DNA of 63,873 nt. It comes from JAJFTV01 sp964532655 (GTDB taxonomy: Bacteria > Chloroflexota > Anaerolineae > Anaerolineales > Anaerolineaceae). Position numbers and translations under genes: made by a program. The DNA lies in NCBI GenBank assembly GCA_964532655.1, contig CAZHMZ010000004.1, positions 1 to 63,873 of the forward strand, read 5' to 3'. The notes beneath the pieces were generated by a model. It saw nothing but the letters and a program-made list of their open reading frames with translations, was not told the origin of the DNA and made no database searches. Below are positions 1 through 8,634 of this stretch, one piece after another (positions within the stretch are counted from its first letter, which is position 1; each line of letters begins with the position of its first letter).

Positions 1-1167
1 TTTTTGACCTATCAGATCACCGAGATCAACAACGCCCGGCTGTTTCCGGGTGAGGATGAAGACCTGCGCCACGAGCGCGACCGGCTGGCCAACGCTGAAA
101 ACCTGGCCTCGCTCACCCAGCAGATGGCGGTCATTTTGGAAGGTGGCGGTCCTGACGCGCCCTCGGTGCTGGAGCTGCTGGGCGAGGTGGTGCGTCTGAT
201 CAATCAGCTCACCCGGCTAGATGCCAGCCAGGCTGAACTGGCCGAACAAATCAACACCTCGTTGGAGAACCTGAACGACGCCTCGCTGCAACTGCAGGAT
301 TATCTGGAGAAGGTGGAATACAACCCGCGTCGCCTCACCCAGGTGGAAGAACGCCTGAGCGTGCTGAACAACCTCAAACGCAAATACGGTGTGACCATTG
401 AAGATGTGCTTCTGTTCGCGGCCAACGCCGAAGAACGGCTGGAGACACTGACCCACGCTGATGAACGCATCCTGGAAATCGAAAAGGAAGAGGCCGTGCT
501 GTTGGAAGACCTGACCGCGCGCGCCCTGGCACTCTCCAAAAAACGTCACAAGGCCGCCAAAATCATGTCGGAGGCGGTGGAGCGCGAGCTGAAAGACCTC
601 AACCTGGTGGATGCGCGCTTCACGGTGAACATGCAGTGCGTCCCCGATGAAAACGGTCTGCCGTTTGACGGCAAACGAGTGCATTTTGACGCTAACGGTG
701 TGGACCGGGTGGCGTTCCTGATCGCCCCCAACCCAGGCGAGGGCTTCAAGCCGCTGGTCAAAACGGCCTCGGGCGGCGAGACCTCGCGCCTGATGCTGGC
801 GCTGAAGAATGTGTTGGCACAGGCCGATTACATCCCCACCCTGATCTTTGACGAGATCGATCAGGGCATTGGCGGGCGGGTGGGCACCGTGGTGGGCGAG
901 AAGCTGTGGCTGCTCTCGCGCCAGCACCAGGTGCTGTGCGTGACTCACCTGCCGCAGTTGGCGGCATTTGGCACGCAGCATTACTGCGTATTTAAGGAAT
1001 ATGATGAGGGCCGAACGTATACACGCGTGTCGAAACTGGATACACCGGCCCGGATTGAGGAAATGGCCAAGATGTTCGGGCAGGCCAATACCGCCAATCT
1101 GCAGGCCGCCGGTGAGACGCTCAAGTTTGCGCAGCAGCGTATGGATGAGCTGTCCACCCGCGAATGA
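1..1167 (+). CDS. recN: DNA repair protein RecN, C-terminal part
   Basis: This is the 3' end of recN; the reading frame is open at the window edge, so the N-terminal ATP-binding half is missing. The 388 visible codons compare with about 560 residues in full-length RecN. Visible parts are the end of the long coiled coil (roughly residues 60-220) and the C-terminal SMC-like head: signature ASGGETSRLMLALK, Walker B and D-loop LIFDEIDQGIGGRVG, and the H-loop CVTHLPQLAAFG. RecN is an SMC-family ATPase that acts at double-strand breaks in recombinational repair. The identification is firm; the start lies outside the window. Confidence 0.95.
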   Translation, partial: FLTYQITEINNARLFPGEDEDLRHERDRLANAENLASLTQQMAVILEGGGPDAPSVLELLGEVVRLINQLTRLDASQAELAEQINTSLENLNDASLQLQDYLEKVEYNPRRLTQVEERLSVLNNLKRKYGVTIEDVLLFAANAEERLETLTHADERILEIEKEEAVLLEDLTARALALSKKRHKAAKIMSEAVERELKDLNLVDARFTVNMQCVPDENGLPFDGKRVHFDANGVDRVAFLIAPNPGEGFKPLVKTASGGETSRLMLALKNVLAQADYIPTLIFDEIDQGIGGRVGTVVGEKLWLLSRQHQVLCVTHLPQLAAFGTQHYCVFKEYDEGRTYTRVSKLDTPARIEEMAKMFGQANTANLQAAGETLKFAQQRMDELSTRE

Positions 1168-1181
1168 GTTAAGTATTGTCC

Positions 1182-1262
1182 ACTCGCATAGGGTGGGTGG
1201 AGGGCGGAATGATCTCTGTTGGTAATGATCGTTCATCCGCCTGGAACCCACCGATAAGCAAA
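1182..1262. repeat. Intergenic repeat related to 41500-41582
   Basis: This stretch just after recN shares its design with one at 41500-41582: GCATAGGGTGGGTG near the left end, a GA-rich spacer, then a CCACC-containing right arm that can pair back on GGTGGG. The rest of 1168-1809 holds the two copies of a longer repeat listed separately and no gene that I can support. Confidence 0.5.
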
Positions 1263-1283
1263 TTGTTATAAAGGCGATTCCCG

Positions 1284-1388
1284 GCATTTTGAGTTGCCAA
1301 CCAGGCATCCCTCTCGGTGGGTTACGGGGCCGCCAGATGAATCTCCGCACGGTGTGCGTGCCTGGCCCCTTCACCCACCCTATGCCGG
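1284..1388. repeat. 105-bp direct repeat, copy 1
   Basis: It is nearly identical to 1525-1629, 241 bp away. Both contain CTCTCGGTGGGTTACGGGGC and end in CACCCTA(T/C)GCCGG. Both are non-coding and lie between recN and the LysM gene. Confidence 0.8.
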
Positions 1389-1524
1389 TATTATTTTTTC
1401 ATCGGCGGGGAAAATTTTCAAAGATTAATTCGTTTGCGTAACCTGGTTTTACCCCGTCTTGCTAGCATATATACTTTCCTCGCCCTTGGCAGGGGCGGGG
1501 ATAAAGGGGTGGGGTGTAAAATCA

Positions 1525-1629
1525 GCATTTTCAGTGGCCAACCAGGCGTCCCTCTCGGTGGGTTACGGGGCCGCCGGATGAATCCCCGTACGGTATGCGT
1601 GCCTGGCCCCTGCACCCACCCTACGCCGG
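1525..1629. repeat. 105-bp direct repeat, copy 2
   Basis: Second copy of the 1284-1388 repeat, with about ten substitutions and no length change. Confidence 0.8.
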
Positions 1630-1761
1630 CCGCGGGATAACAGAGGTTACCGGCTTTCCAATCAAGCGAAAATAATCCCCCCGGTCCTCATTAGTTTATT
1701 CGTTTTCGCCAACGCTTTGCGTTGGCAATTCGTTGACAGTATCATAGTCCTAATCCCTCCC

Positions 1762-1798
1762 TTGACAGAATAAAACGATTTTCTGTTCATGTTATAAT
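1762..1798 (+). promoter_or_regulatory. Promoter of the LysM gene
   Basis: A perfect TATAAT at 1793-1798 lies only 11 bp before the ATG at 1810. A TTGACA is present at 1762-1767, but the 25-bp gap is too long for a standard sigma-70 pair, so the real -35 is probably weak. A start site 6-7 bp after the -10 would leave a leader of only a few bases, so the mRNA may be nearly leaderless. Confidence 0.55.
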
Positions 1799-1809
1799 GC
1801 GGAAATCGT

Positions 1810-2637
1810 ATGGTAAAAAAACAAATCATTCTTCCTGTATTCATTGTGCTTTCCATGGCAATTTTATGGATGGCTGTACCGGCTTTTACGCTGAAGGCTT
1901 CGGCCGCGCCGTTCCCTCAGCAGATCGCATCACCCACGCCTGATGCCGACGGACGCATTACTTATGTGGTTCAGGACAATGACACCTGCCTGAGCATCGC
2001 CCTGCGTTATCTCAACGGCGATACCAACAAGATCATCGAGCTCAACAAACTCACCGCCGACTGCATCATCGCCAAAGGCCAGACGCTGCTGCTGGGCATT
2101 GTCGAAGTTTCTACCCCAACCAACGGGCCTTCATTAACCCCCACCGCATACGTTCCATCCGCCACTCCCACCCCCGGCACCGGTGATATCTGCGTGGTGC
2201 TGTTCAATGACATTAACGGCAATGGGATGCTGGACGGCGATGAATTCCCCATGCCGGGCGGCGCCATCAGCCTCACCGACCGTGAAGGCATCATCTCGCT
2301 GACCGGTACTACCGTCATCGACGCCGATCCCGGGACCACGGACGAGTTTGAACCGTTCTGCTTTGAGAGCCTGCCGGAAGGCAGCTACAACATCAGCATG
2401 GGCGCGCCCGAAGGCTACAACGCCACCACCAGCATGAACTATCCCCTCCAGCTCACCGCCGGCGAATCCAGCATCATCGATTTTGGCGCACAAACCAGTT
2501 CGGCCGGAGCGCTGCTCGCGGAGCAGACCTCGCCATCAGGAGAAGGGCGCCGCTCGCCAATGCTGGCTATCATGGGCGGGATCATGCTCATCATCGGTGT
2601 GGGAATTGCCGTGTATCTGTGGGTTCAGCGCCGCTAG
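1810..2637 (+). CDS. LysM-domain surface protein with C-terminal membrane anchor
   Basis: 275 residues. An N-terminal hydrophobic segment (about 5-33) ends in an AxA-like cleavage site. A LysM domain follows (about 50-95; YVVQDNDTCLSIALRY to IIAKGQTLLL), then a Thr/Pro linker, then an SdrD/Cna-B-like beta domain (about 126-230; it begins DICVVLFNDINGNGMLDGDE, a calcium-binding-like DxNxDG pattern). A transmembrane helix lies near 252-271, followed by QRR. LysM binds peptidoglycan-type glycans, so this should be an exported, membrane-anchored envelope protein. No sortase motif is visible. Its partner and exact function are unknown. Confidence 0.8.
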   Translation: MVKKQIILPVFIVLSMAILWMAVPAFTLKASAAPFPQQIASPTPDADGRITYVVQDNDTCLSIALRYLNGDTNKIIELNKLTADCIIAKGQTLLLGIVEVSTPTNGPSLTPTAYVPSATPTPGTGDICVVLFNDINGNGMLDGDEFPMPGGAISLTDREGIISLTGTTVIDADPGTTDEFEPFCFESLPEGSYNISMGAPEGYNATTSMNYPLQLTAGESSIIDFGAQTSSAGALLAEQTSPSGEGRRSPMLAIMGGIMLIIGVGIAVYLWVQRR

Positions 2638-2688
2638 CCGTTGACGCGGGTGGATGTCAGTGTCTCACCGGCGGGCCATCCAGCTTCC

Positions 2689-3576
2689 ATGAAAAGCATC
2701 CGGGCATTTGTTCCCCTGGCAGGCTTGCTGCTGTGGGGCGTGATTTCCTGTACTCCTAATATGCCAAATGTGACGCCGCCATCCCCATCGGCGGCGGTCA
2801 GCTCTCCAACCGCGCAGGCCGATCTGCCAGAGCCCACTTTAACACCGACGATAGCCCTATCGGCGGTTGAGACGGATATCCCCACAACCGAACCCTCCCC
2901 CGAACCTACCGCCTCGTTTCAGATCAACTCTCCGCTGGAGGGGATTGAAATTGCCCAGTTAGTGGGCATGATCACCAATCCCTTCAATCCCCCGCCGACC
3001 GGTTCGGATGATCCGCATGCCGGGGTGGATCTCTCAGACCTGCTGCCCGATACGCAGATCGCTGTAGCCGGGCGGACGGTGTTGGCAGTACTGGATGGGC
3101 GCGTTGTCGGGTTGATCCCGGATCGCTTCCCATATGGCAACGCGGTGATCCTTGAAACCGCGCTAGCAGATCTGCCAGACGATTGGGTGAACTCGCTGGA
3201 AATCCCCGCCATGCCGGATACCCCCATCATTCCCATCGCCTTATCCTGCCCGCAGGGTATCCCGGATTACGAAAGTACGGATGGGGAATCTCTTTACATT
3301 TTGTACGCACATATGGAGCAGACCCCCGTGTTGGCGATAGGCGATGCCGTGCAAATCGGGCAGGCGCTGGGCACGGTGGGTATGAGCGGGAACGCGCTCA
3401 ACCCGCACCTGCACGTGGAAATGCGCGTCGGGCCGGCAGGCGTTCTGTTCAATTCGATGGCCCATTACGATGCCAGCGCCAGCCTGGATGAAATGACCTC
3501 CTACTGCGCCTGGCGGGTGGGCGGGCAGTTCCGATTGATCGATCCGATGGCTCTTTTTGTGCTACACTCGAATTAA
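2689..3576 (+). CDS. M23-family peptidase-like lipoprotein
   Basis: 295 residues. I chose the ATG at 2689 over upstream alternatives because it gives a clean lipoprotein signal peptide ending LLLWGVISC, with the cysteine near residue 21. A Thr/Pro-rich linker follows, then an M23 (LytM-like) domain from about residue 100: DPHAGVDLSD supplies the first His and Asp ligands, and NPHLHVEM supplies the HxH motif. M23 enzymes cut peptidoglycan cross-bridges. Here the metal ligands are present but a long insert separates the two motifs. The gene follows the LysM gene closely, and both proteins are probably exported to the envelope. Confidence 0.82.
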   Translation: MKSIRAFVPLAGLLLWGVISCTPNMPNVTPPSPSAAVSSPTAQADLPEPTLTPTIALSAVETDIPTTEPSPEPTASFQINSPLEGIEIAQLVGMITNPFNPPPTGSDDPHAGVDLSDLLPDTQIAVAGRTVLAVLDGRVVGLIPDRFPYGNAVILETALADLPDDWVNSLEIPAMPDTPIIPIALSCPQGIPDYESTDGESLYILYAHMEQTPVLAIGDAVQIGQALGTVGMSGNALNPHLHVEMRVGPAGVLFNSMAHYDASASLDEMTSYCAWRVGGQFRLIDPMALFVLHSN

Positions 3577-3606
3577 CATTCATTTTCACACTTAAAGGGG
3601 TATACC

Positions 3607-4977
3607 ATGAGCGATGATCGAACCAAATCACTGGAATTCTTTCACTCCCACCAGGATGCGTTTCTGAACAACCTGATCGAACTTCTGCGCATCCCGTCCG
3701 TCTCCACCGACCCCGAACATAAGCCGGATATGCTGCAGGCCGCCGAATGGCTGGCCGGACAGTTGGCTTGCCTGGGTTTTGCAAACGCGCAGGTGATGCC
3801 CACCGGGCTGCACCCGGTGGTATACGCCGAGCATTTACAGGCCGGCCCGGGAGCGCCTACCCTGTTAATGTATGGCCATTATGACGTACAACCGGCCGAT
3901 CCATATGAGCTGTGGCACACACCGCCGTTTGAACCGTCGGTACGCGGCGACTGTCTGTATGCCCGCGGCGCATCCGATATGAAGGGCCAGGTGCTGGCCA
4001 TCCTCAGCGCGGTGGAATGCATGCTGAAGGACCGCCTGCCGGTCAACCTGAAATTCTTTCTGGAAGGCGAGGAAGAGATTGGTTCGCCCAGCCTGGATGA
4101 ATTCTTATCCTCTCATGTTGATCTGCTGAAAGCGGATGTGGTGATCAACCTGGATTCAGGCATGCTCGACCCGCAGACCCCTGCCATTACCACCAATCTG
4201 CGCGGTCTGGCCGCCTTTGAACTGCGCGTCAGCGGCCCTGCTCATGACTTGCACTCCGGCGTGTTCGGGGGAACCGTGCACAACCCCGCCCAGGCGCTGG
4301 CGGAACTGCTGGCCGGAATGCATGATGAAAACGGATACATCACCCTGCCGGGGTATTACGACTCGGTGGATATTCTCAACGAGGAAGAACGCCGTCAGTT
4401 AAACGCCTCACCGTTTGGTGATTCCTTCTATCAGACTGCCTCTGGTGTGCCGCAGTTGTGGGGTGAAAAAGACTATTCGGCGCTTGAGAGAACCGGCACA
4501 CGCCCCACCCTTGAGGTCAACGGCATCCTTTCCGGGTTTACCGGCACCGGCACCAAAACCGTCATCCCTGCCCAAGCCATGGCAAAAATCACCTGCCGGT
4601 TGGTGTCCCATCAGGATCCGGAAAAGGTTCACAAACAGATGCGCGCCTGGTTGGAGCAGCATGCCCCCGCTACCATCCATTGGGAGCTTGATTATCTGGG
4701 CGGCGGACAGGCCTTTGCCGCCGATCTGCATCTGCCGGCCCTCAAAGCCTTCTCGCAGGCGCTTGAAACCGTGTGGGGGCACGCCCCATTGTATATGCGT
4801 CAGGGCGGCAGCATCCCGGTGGCGCCGGCCATGAAACAGGCGTTGGGACTTGATTCGGTTCTCTCCGGGTTCGGTCTGCCGGATGACAATCAGCATGCCC
4901 CCAACGAGAAGTTGCATCTGCCCACCTGGTACCGGGGCATCGAGACCCTGATCCATTTCTTTTATCTGGTGAAATAG
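3607..4977 (+). CDS. M20-family metallopeptidase (dipeptidase)
   Basis: 456 residues, a normal length for M20 dipeptidases. Metal-binding motifs are complete: MYGHYDVQP (His and catalytic Asp), ASDMKGQ (bridging Asp), EGEEEIGSP (catalytic Glu and metal Glu), INLDSGM (Asp) and NQHAPNEKL (His). There is no signal peptide, so it is probably a cytosolic di-zinc enzyme that hydrolyses dipeptides or acylated amino acids. AAGGGG at 3595-3600 serves as ribosome-binding site. It is followed by two hairpins at 4987-5043. Confidence 0.9.
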   Translation: MSDDRTKSLEFFHSHQDAFLNNLIELLRIPSVSTDPEHKPDMLQAAEWLAGQLACLGFANAQVMPTGLHPVVYAEHLQAGPGAPTLLMYGHYDVQPADPYELWHTPPFEPSVRGDCLYARGASDMKGQVLAILSAVECMLKDRLPVNLKFFLEGEEEIGSPSLDEFLSSHVDLLKADVVINLDSGMLDPQTPAITTNLRGLAAFELRVSGPAHDLHSGVFGGTVHNPAQALAELLAGMHDENGYITLPGYYDSVDILNEEERRQLNASPFGDSFYQTASGVPQLWGEKDYSALERTGTRPTLEVNGILSGFTGTGTKTVIPAQAMAKITCRLVSHQDPEKVHKQMRAWLEQHAPATIHWELDYLGGGQAFAADLHLPALKAFSQALETVWGHAPLYMRQGGSIPVAPAMKQALGLDSVLSGFGLPDDNQHAPNEKLHLPTWYRGIETLIHFFYLVK

Positions 4978-4986
4978 CAGGTTGAG

Positions 4987-5019
4987 TTTTGGTGGGCGGA
5001 TGATATCCGCCCACCAAAA
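4987..5019 (+). terminator. Inverted repeat after the M20 gene
   Basis: Perfect 15-bp arms TTTTGGTGGGCGGAT and ATCCGCCCACCAAAA with a 3-bp loop, 9 bp after the M20 stop codon. It is flanked by A and T tracts, so it could act in both directions. Confidence 0.7.
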
Positions 5020-5020
5020 C

Positions 5021-5043
5021 AAAAACAGGTTCTGCCTGTTTTT
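5021..5043 (+). terminator. Rho-independent terminator
   Basis: AAAAACAGG and CCTGTTTTT arms around a 5-base loop, ending in a T tract. It is a second hairpin directly behind the first. Confidence 0.75.
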
Positions 5044-5075
5044 AACCCATAATCTAACAGAACAGCGCTGGGGTG

Positions 5076-5215
5076 TATGTAGCGGCGCACAGTGTGCGCC
5101 GGTATTAAGGCGCAGGGTATTTGCTTCCAGATATGGATCGGTGCGAAGACCATCTCTTAGCCGATCCTTCACAGCGGCGCAGACACCGCTGTTTCAGGAT
5201 GACTGCGGGGAGAAT
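5076..5215. repeat. Dispersed repeat fragments
   Basis: The stretch starts with the GGCGCACAGTGTGCGCC palindrome also seen at 41.7-42.3 kb and 49.9 kb. It continues with a degenerate copy of the element found at 27.2-27.5 and 33.3-33.9 kb (an ATATGGATCGG core, then GCCGATCC and CAGGATGAC). No gene is visible in it. Confidence 0.6.
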
Positions 5216-5241
5216 TGGAAGCCTAAGCCTGCCCCAACCCT

Positions 5242-6228
5242 TCAACCCAGATCAAACATGGGGCTTTGCACGTACCCGGCTTCGGCAAAGCGATCATACA
5301 GAAAACTCAACGAACCGGTCAGAAAATCCTTCGGCTCCCACCAGATAAACGGTTCGGGCAGCTTGATTTCACCCAACTCAGAGGCCGGTTTGCCAGACTG
5401 TACAAATCGCTGAACGGCATCCAGCAGCCAGTGGAGATACTCCCTCAGCATTCGGATCTCCTCCAGCGAACTGACCCCCCCGTGCCCAGGAACGATGATC
5501 TCAGGCTGAAGCGCCTCAATTTGATCCAGTACCGCCAGCCAGCCCTGCGGGTCACCGTCCTTTAAAAAGGGATGCCGGCGTGCAAACAGCAGGTCCCCGG
5601 CAAATATCACCCTCTCCTGTGGAAAGTGCACCAGCGCATTGCCCGGGCAGTGAGCCCTGGGCAGTGGGATAAAATCCACCCGTCGTTTGCTCCCGTGCAG
5701 GCTGACCTTTCCCCGGGAGGCAAAATCGGGTAGTCGCAGCCGCGTGGAAACGGTCGATGCCAGCCGCTCCTCGGCCGTCTGCACCAGACGGATCAGTTCG
5801 GGGCGTTTTTCAGGATCCTTTTCGGCTTTCAGGTTAGCCTGCCGGCTTTCCAACTGATGCTGCAACGTATCGCGGTTCTGCATCAGACTCTCCTGCCCAC
5901 CCTGCATCAGCAAAGTTTGGGTTTCAGTTGAAGAAAGAAAGTTCGATGAGGAACCGAACGCCTGCCCTCCGCCCACATGATCAAAATGGTGATGGGTCAG
6001 GAACACCCAATCCACATCGCGTCCGGTAAGCTGAAGAGCCATATCACGCAAATCCATGCCGGCCTGCGGAGAGAGCGATGTATCGATCACCACTGCGCGG
6101 TCACCCAGATCGGCGATACCGCAGTTACTGACGCCCAGCCCTTTCGGGCGGGCCAGCGCCGCGACAATGCCAGGGCAGATCTGCCTGAAATGAAAGTGCT
6201 TCGTACTGCTCAGATGCTGTGTGTTCAT
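5242..6228 (-). CDS. Metallo-beta-lactamase-fold hydrolase
   Basis: 328 residues from the ATG at 6228, which has GGGGGTGG upstream; a TTG 60 bp further out is less likely. The metal-binding motif LTHHHFDHVGGGQ, a later HCPGNALVHF (His), FAGDLLF (Asp) and IVPGHGG (His) are all present, so the di-metal site looks intact. An insert of about 65 residues between the HxHxDH motif and the next ligand is predicted helical and rich in charged residues. The substrate cannot be read from sequence. It runs convergent to the M20 gene. Confidence 0.85.
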   Translation of the reverse strand: MNTQHLSSTKHFHFRQICPGIVAALARPKGLGVSNCGIADLGDRAVVIDTSLSPQAGMDLRDMALQLTGRDVDWVFLTHHHFDHVGGGQAFGSSSNFLSSTETQTLLMQGGQESLMQNRDTLQHQLESRQANLKAEKDPEKRPELIRLVQTAEERLASTVSTRLRLPDFASRGKVSLHGSKRRVDFIPLPRAHCPGNALVHFPQERVIFAGDLLFARRHPFLKDGDPQGWLAVLDQIEALQPEIIVPGHGGVSSLEEIRMLREYLHWLLDAVQRFVQSGKPASELGEIKLPEPFIWWEPKDFLTGSLSFLYDRFAEAGYVQSPMFDLG

Positions 6229-6349
6229 CGATCCATCCACCCCCAGCGGTGTTGTGCGCAATGAATAGGGAAAATTCACCAAACTCAAATGTGAATCAAT
6301 CCGTTCTATCCGCTATTATAATCACAACCGGAGCAATCATCTGAGAAAA

Positions 6350-7084
6350 ATGATGAAAAAGGTCTGTTTCGTCAACGCGTGGTATCTCTATTCTGTTGTC
6401 TTTACCGCACTGATATTCGCGGCGGGTTGCAGCATGCCCTCAACCGTTTCTGCGGCAGAGACGGTTTTGCCGTCCACAACCGTCACCCCCGCACGGCCTT
6501 TAGCAACCTCCACACCCGTGATCACCCCGTCCAGCACCATGACATCAACCCCCACACCCACAAACACCCCTTCGCCTGGCTGTGAAAAACCAGCGGAGGA
6601 TTACACCCGTGTAGATCTGCCCTATGCCACCCTCAACATGCGTACCTATACCATGCTCCAGTATGCTGATAGCCTGTATGAAGGCCCAATCGACCTGCTG
6701 AACGCCATCACACAGGGCAGCTACACCAATGAAGTAGAGGCCAGTTTTGGCACACACAGTGGGGGCGGCGCGGTGGATCTGTCGGTGATCGACACCAGCA
6801 CATGGACCGTGCTGGAGAAGGAGATCGAGCCGCTCATCCGGGCGCTGCGTTTGGCCGGGTTTGCCGCCTGGCTGCGCCGGCCGGATGAGTTGTACCCGGG
6901 TTCACCCATCCATATCCATGCTGTGGCGGTGGGCGATGAAGAACTCTCGTATACCGCCTATGCCCAGGTTTACAGCGAGTTTGGCTACCTGGCCGGGATG
7001 GATGGCCTGCCTCCCGCCGAAGGCGAAGAACCTTCGCCTGATCCGCATGGCGGGCCGGTGATCTGTGACTGGATGGAGGAATAG
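6350..7084 (+). CDS. Lipoprotein with an M15-type peptidase motif
   Basis: 244 residues. A lipoprotein signal (about 1-27) ends FAAGC, and a Ser/Thr/Pro linker runs to about residue 75. The globular part contains THSGGGAVDLSV, an exact HxxGxAxD zinc motif of the M15 (D-Ala-D-Ala carboxypeptidase, VanY/hedgehog-type) superfamily, followed by PIHIHAV, an HxH third-ligand motif. Together they suggest a surface peptidoglycan peptidase or a metal-binding relative. A conserved Glu just before the HxH is not obvious. It is third among the envelope lipoproteins at this end of the window. Confidence 0.65.
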   Translation: MMKKVCFVNAWYLYSVVFTALIFAAGCSMPSTVSAAETVLPSTTVTPARPLATSTPVITPSSTMTSTPTPTNTPSPGCEKPAEDYTRVDLPYATLNMRTYTMLQYADSLYEGPIDLLNAITQGSYTNEVEASFGTHSGGGAVDLSVIDTSTWTVLEKEIEPLIRALRLAGFAAWLRRPDELYPGSPIHIHAVAVGDEELSYTAYAQVYSEFGYLAGMDGLPPAEGEEPSPDPHGGPVICDWMEE

Positions 7085-7092
7085 GCCTGACC

Positions 7093-7148
7093 CTCCGAAT
7101 TCACGCGAATACGGAGAATTGACTCGCGCAATTTGCGTGAATTCGGAG
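7093..7148. repeat. Inverted repeat with 14-bp perfect arms
   Basis: CTCCGAATTCACGC and GCGTGAATTCGGAG, separated by 28 bp, lie just after the M15-type gene. It may be a weak terminator. 7085-7242 otherwise holds nothing recognisable. Confidence 0.55.
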
Positions 7149-7242
7149 AGTCAAAACTAATCAGTTATTCCATCCGCGGTGATCAGCTCCTACCGTCTCC
7201 GGATCAAGATTGTCAGTTGGTGGTGACTGCTGAACGCATGTA

Positions 7243-7325
7243 TTGACCCATTCGTGTTTTTGAGTATAATTGAATTCCGGTAACGGCTCACTAGCTCAAC
7301 TGGCAGAGCAATTGACTCTTAATCA
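7243..7325 (+). repeat. attL: promoter plus 5' half of tRNA-Lys (83-bp direct repeat)
   Basis: It is identical over 83 bp to 13911-13993. It contains the tRNA promoter (TTGACC, 16 bp, TATAAT) and bases 1-41 of tRNA-Lys, stopping three bases into the 3' side of the anticodon stem. The sequence then diverges into AT-rich element DNA, so this is an orphaned tRNA 5' half that may still be transcribed toward the integrase. Confidence 0.9.
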
Positions 7326-7414
7326 TCTAAAAATACTCAAATAAAAAACAACTCCCGTATTTAGTCTAAATATCTAATCCACACCTTATTTTTCCACATA
7401 TAGGGTGTTTTATT

Positions 7415-8323
7415 ATGGATACTATCCAAATAGAGCAATTGACTTTTTTAGATACCACCGTTGATGCCATTATTCAAGCTTTTTTGATAGAAAGAACATC
7501 CAAAAACCTTTCTCCAAAAACCATCAAATATTATTCATGTGAATTGAGATATTTCCTCAAATGGCTAAATGAGAGGAATCTATTTGTCATGGAGGATTTA
7601 TCCCCTAACCATATCAGAAATTACTTAACTGACATTGGGAGTCATAGGAATAAAGGGGGAGTTCATGCAAGTTATAGAGCAATAAAAGCGATGTTGAATT
7701 TCTATGAGGATGAGTTTGAACCACCAAATTACAAGAATCCGATAAAGAAAGTAAAAATTCAAAGAAATACAATCAAACCATTAGCAGGAATATCAATTGA
7801 GGATGTAAAGAAATTTCTATCTTCAATTGATGGTGTACACAATATTAGGGATTATGCTCTCTTCCACTGTCTTGTTAGCTCTGGATGTAGAGCTACTGAA
7901 TTCCTTGATTTGAATGTTTCAGATATTAATCTGGTTACAGGAGAAGTAACTATTTGGCATGGTAAAGGTGATAAATACAGAACAACTTTTATTGGGAAAG
8001 AAGCAAGAAAAGCATTACGAAAATATTTACAGATTCATCCCCTCAATGTAGAAGCAATATGGGTTAATGACGATGGAGATAGATTAACCATTTCAGGATT
8101 AAGATATGCTATTCTTAAATATTGTAAAAAAGCCGGCATAGAGCCAAAAGGTGCACATGATTTTAGAAGATGTTTTGCTCTAGCTTGTTATCGAAAGGGA
8201 GTTGACATACTATCTATCAGTATGTTGTTAGGTCATTCTTCTGTAGAAGTCACCAAACGATACCTGAATATCAATACTGATGATTTACGAATCGCACACG
8301 CTAGAGGGAATCCATTAGAATGA
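7415..8323 (+). CDS. Tyrosine recombinase (integrase)
   Basis: 302 residues, the usual XerC/D-like size. An N-terminal SAM-like core-binding domain (about 10-100) precedes the catalytic domain. Catalytic residues can be seen in order: SGCRATEF (Arg), HGKGDKYR (Lys), AHDFRRCF (HxxR), LLGHSSVEVTKRY (His and the Tyr nucleophile). It lies 89 bp inside attL and reads inward, as expected for an element's own integrase. It may be read from the orphan tRNA promoter at 7243 as well as its own. Codon use is AT-rich like the rest of the element. Confidence 0.93.
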   Translation: MDTIQIEQLTFLDTTVDAIIQAFLIERTSKNLSPKTIKYYSCELRYFLKWLNERNLFVMEDLSPNHIRNYLTDIGSHRNKGGVHASYRAIKAMLNFYEDEFEPPNYKNPIKKVKIQRNTIKPLAGISIEDVKKFLSSIDGVHNIRDYALFHCLVSSGCRATEFLDLNVSDINLVTGEVTIWHGKGDKYRTTFIGKEARKALRKYLQIHPLNVEAIWVNDDGDRLTISGLRYAILKYCKKAGIEPKGAHDFRRCFALACYRKGVDILSISMLLGHSSVEVTKRYLNINTDDLRIAHARGNPLE

Positions 8324-8634
8324 TTGATGAAAACTATTGGAGATAAATTCAATTATCAACGATAGTAATTAGTTTTACAGACGATAGTAAAAATATCGAA
8401 CATTTTACACGATTCGATTTTTTAGAGTAAATATTTGCTAATATGCTAGCTGAATCACCCTCACACTGTTTTTTTTGAAAAAATTGGAGATTTTGATAAA
8501 AGAATTCCAATAATTTTCAAAAAATTGGAATATTTGAAGTAAAAGGATGGATGAATAATTCACTTGTGTATTTTATAAAGAGCTTTTCTTGACTGTTTTT
8601 GTTTTTACCAATATAGTTTTAGCAGAGGAAAAAT
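8324..8634. other. AT-rich gap between integrase and RM genes
   Basis: No gene is visible. It holds two ACGATAGTAA words near 8360-8390 and an inverted repeat AATTCCAAT/ATTGGAAT at 8503-8531. The RM promoter is at its right end. Confidence 0.5.
8589..8617 (+). promoter_or_regulatory. Promoter of the restriction-modification operon
   Basis: TTGACT, 17 bp, TATAGT. An AGAGG ribosome-binding site at 8623-8627 precedes the ATG at 8635. Confidence 0.75.

Noticed and set aside
217..1374. 385-codon minus-strand open frame opposite recN
   Set aside because: It is the mirror of a strong recN reading with all motifs. High GC creates long antisense frames throughout the host parts.
1762..1798. TTGACA and TATAAT as one standard promoter
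   Set aside because: The 25-bp spacing is too long; only the -10 box is supported.
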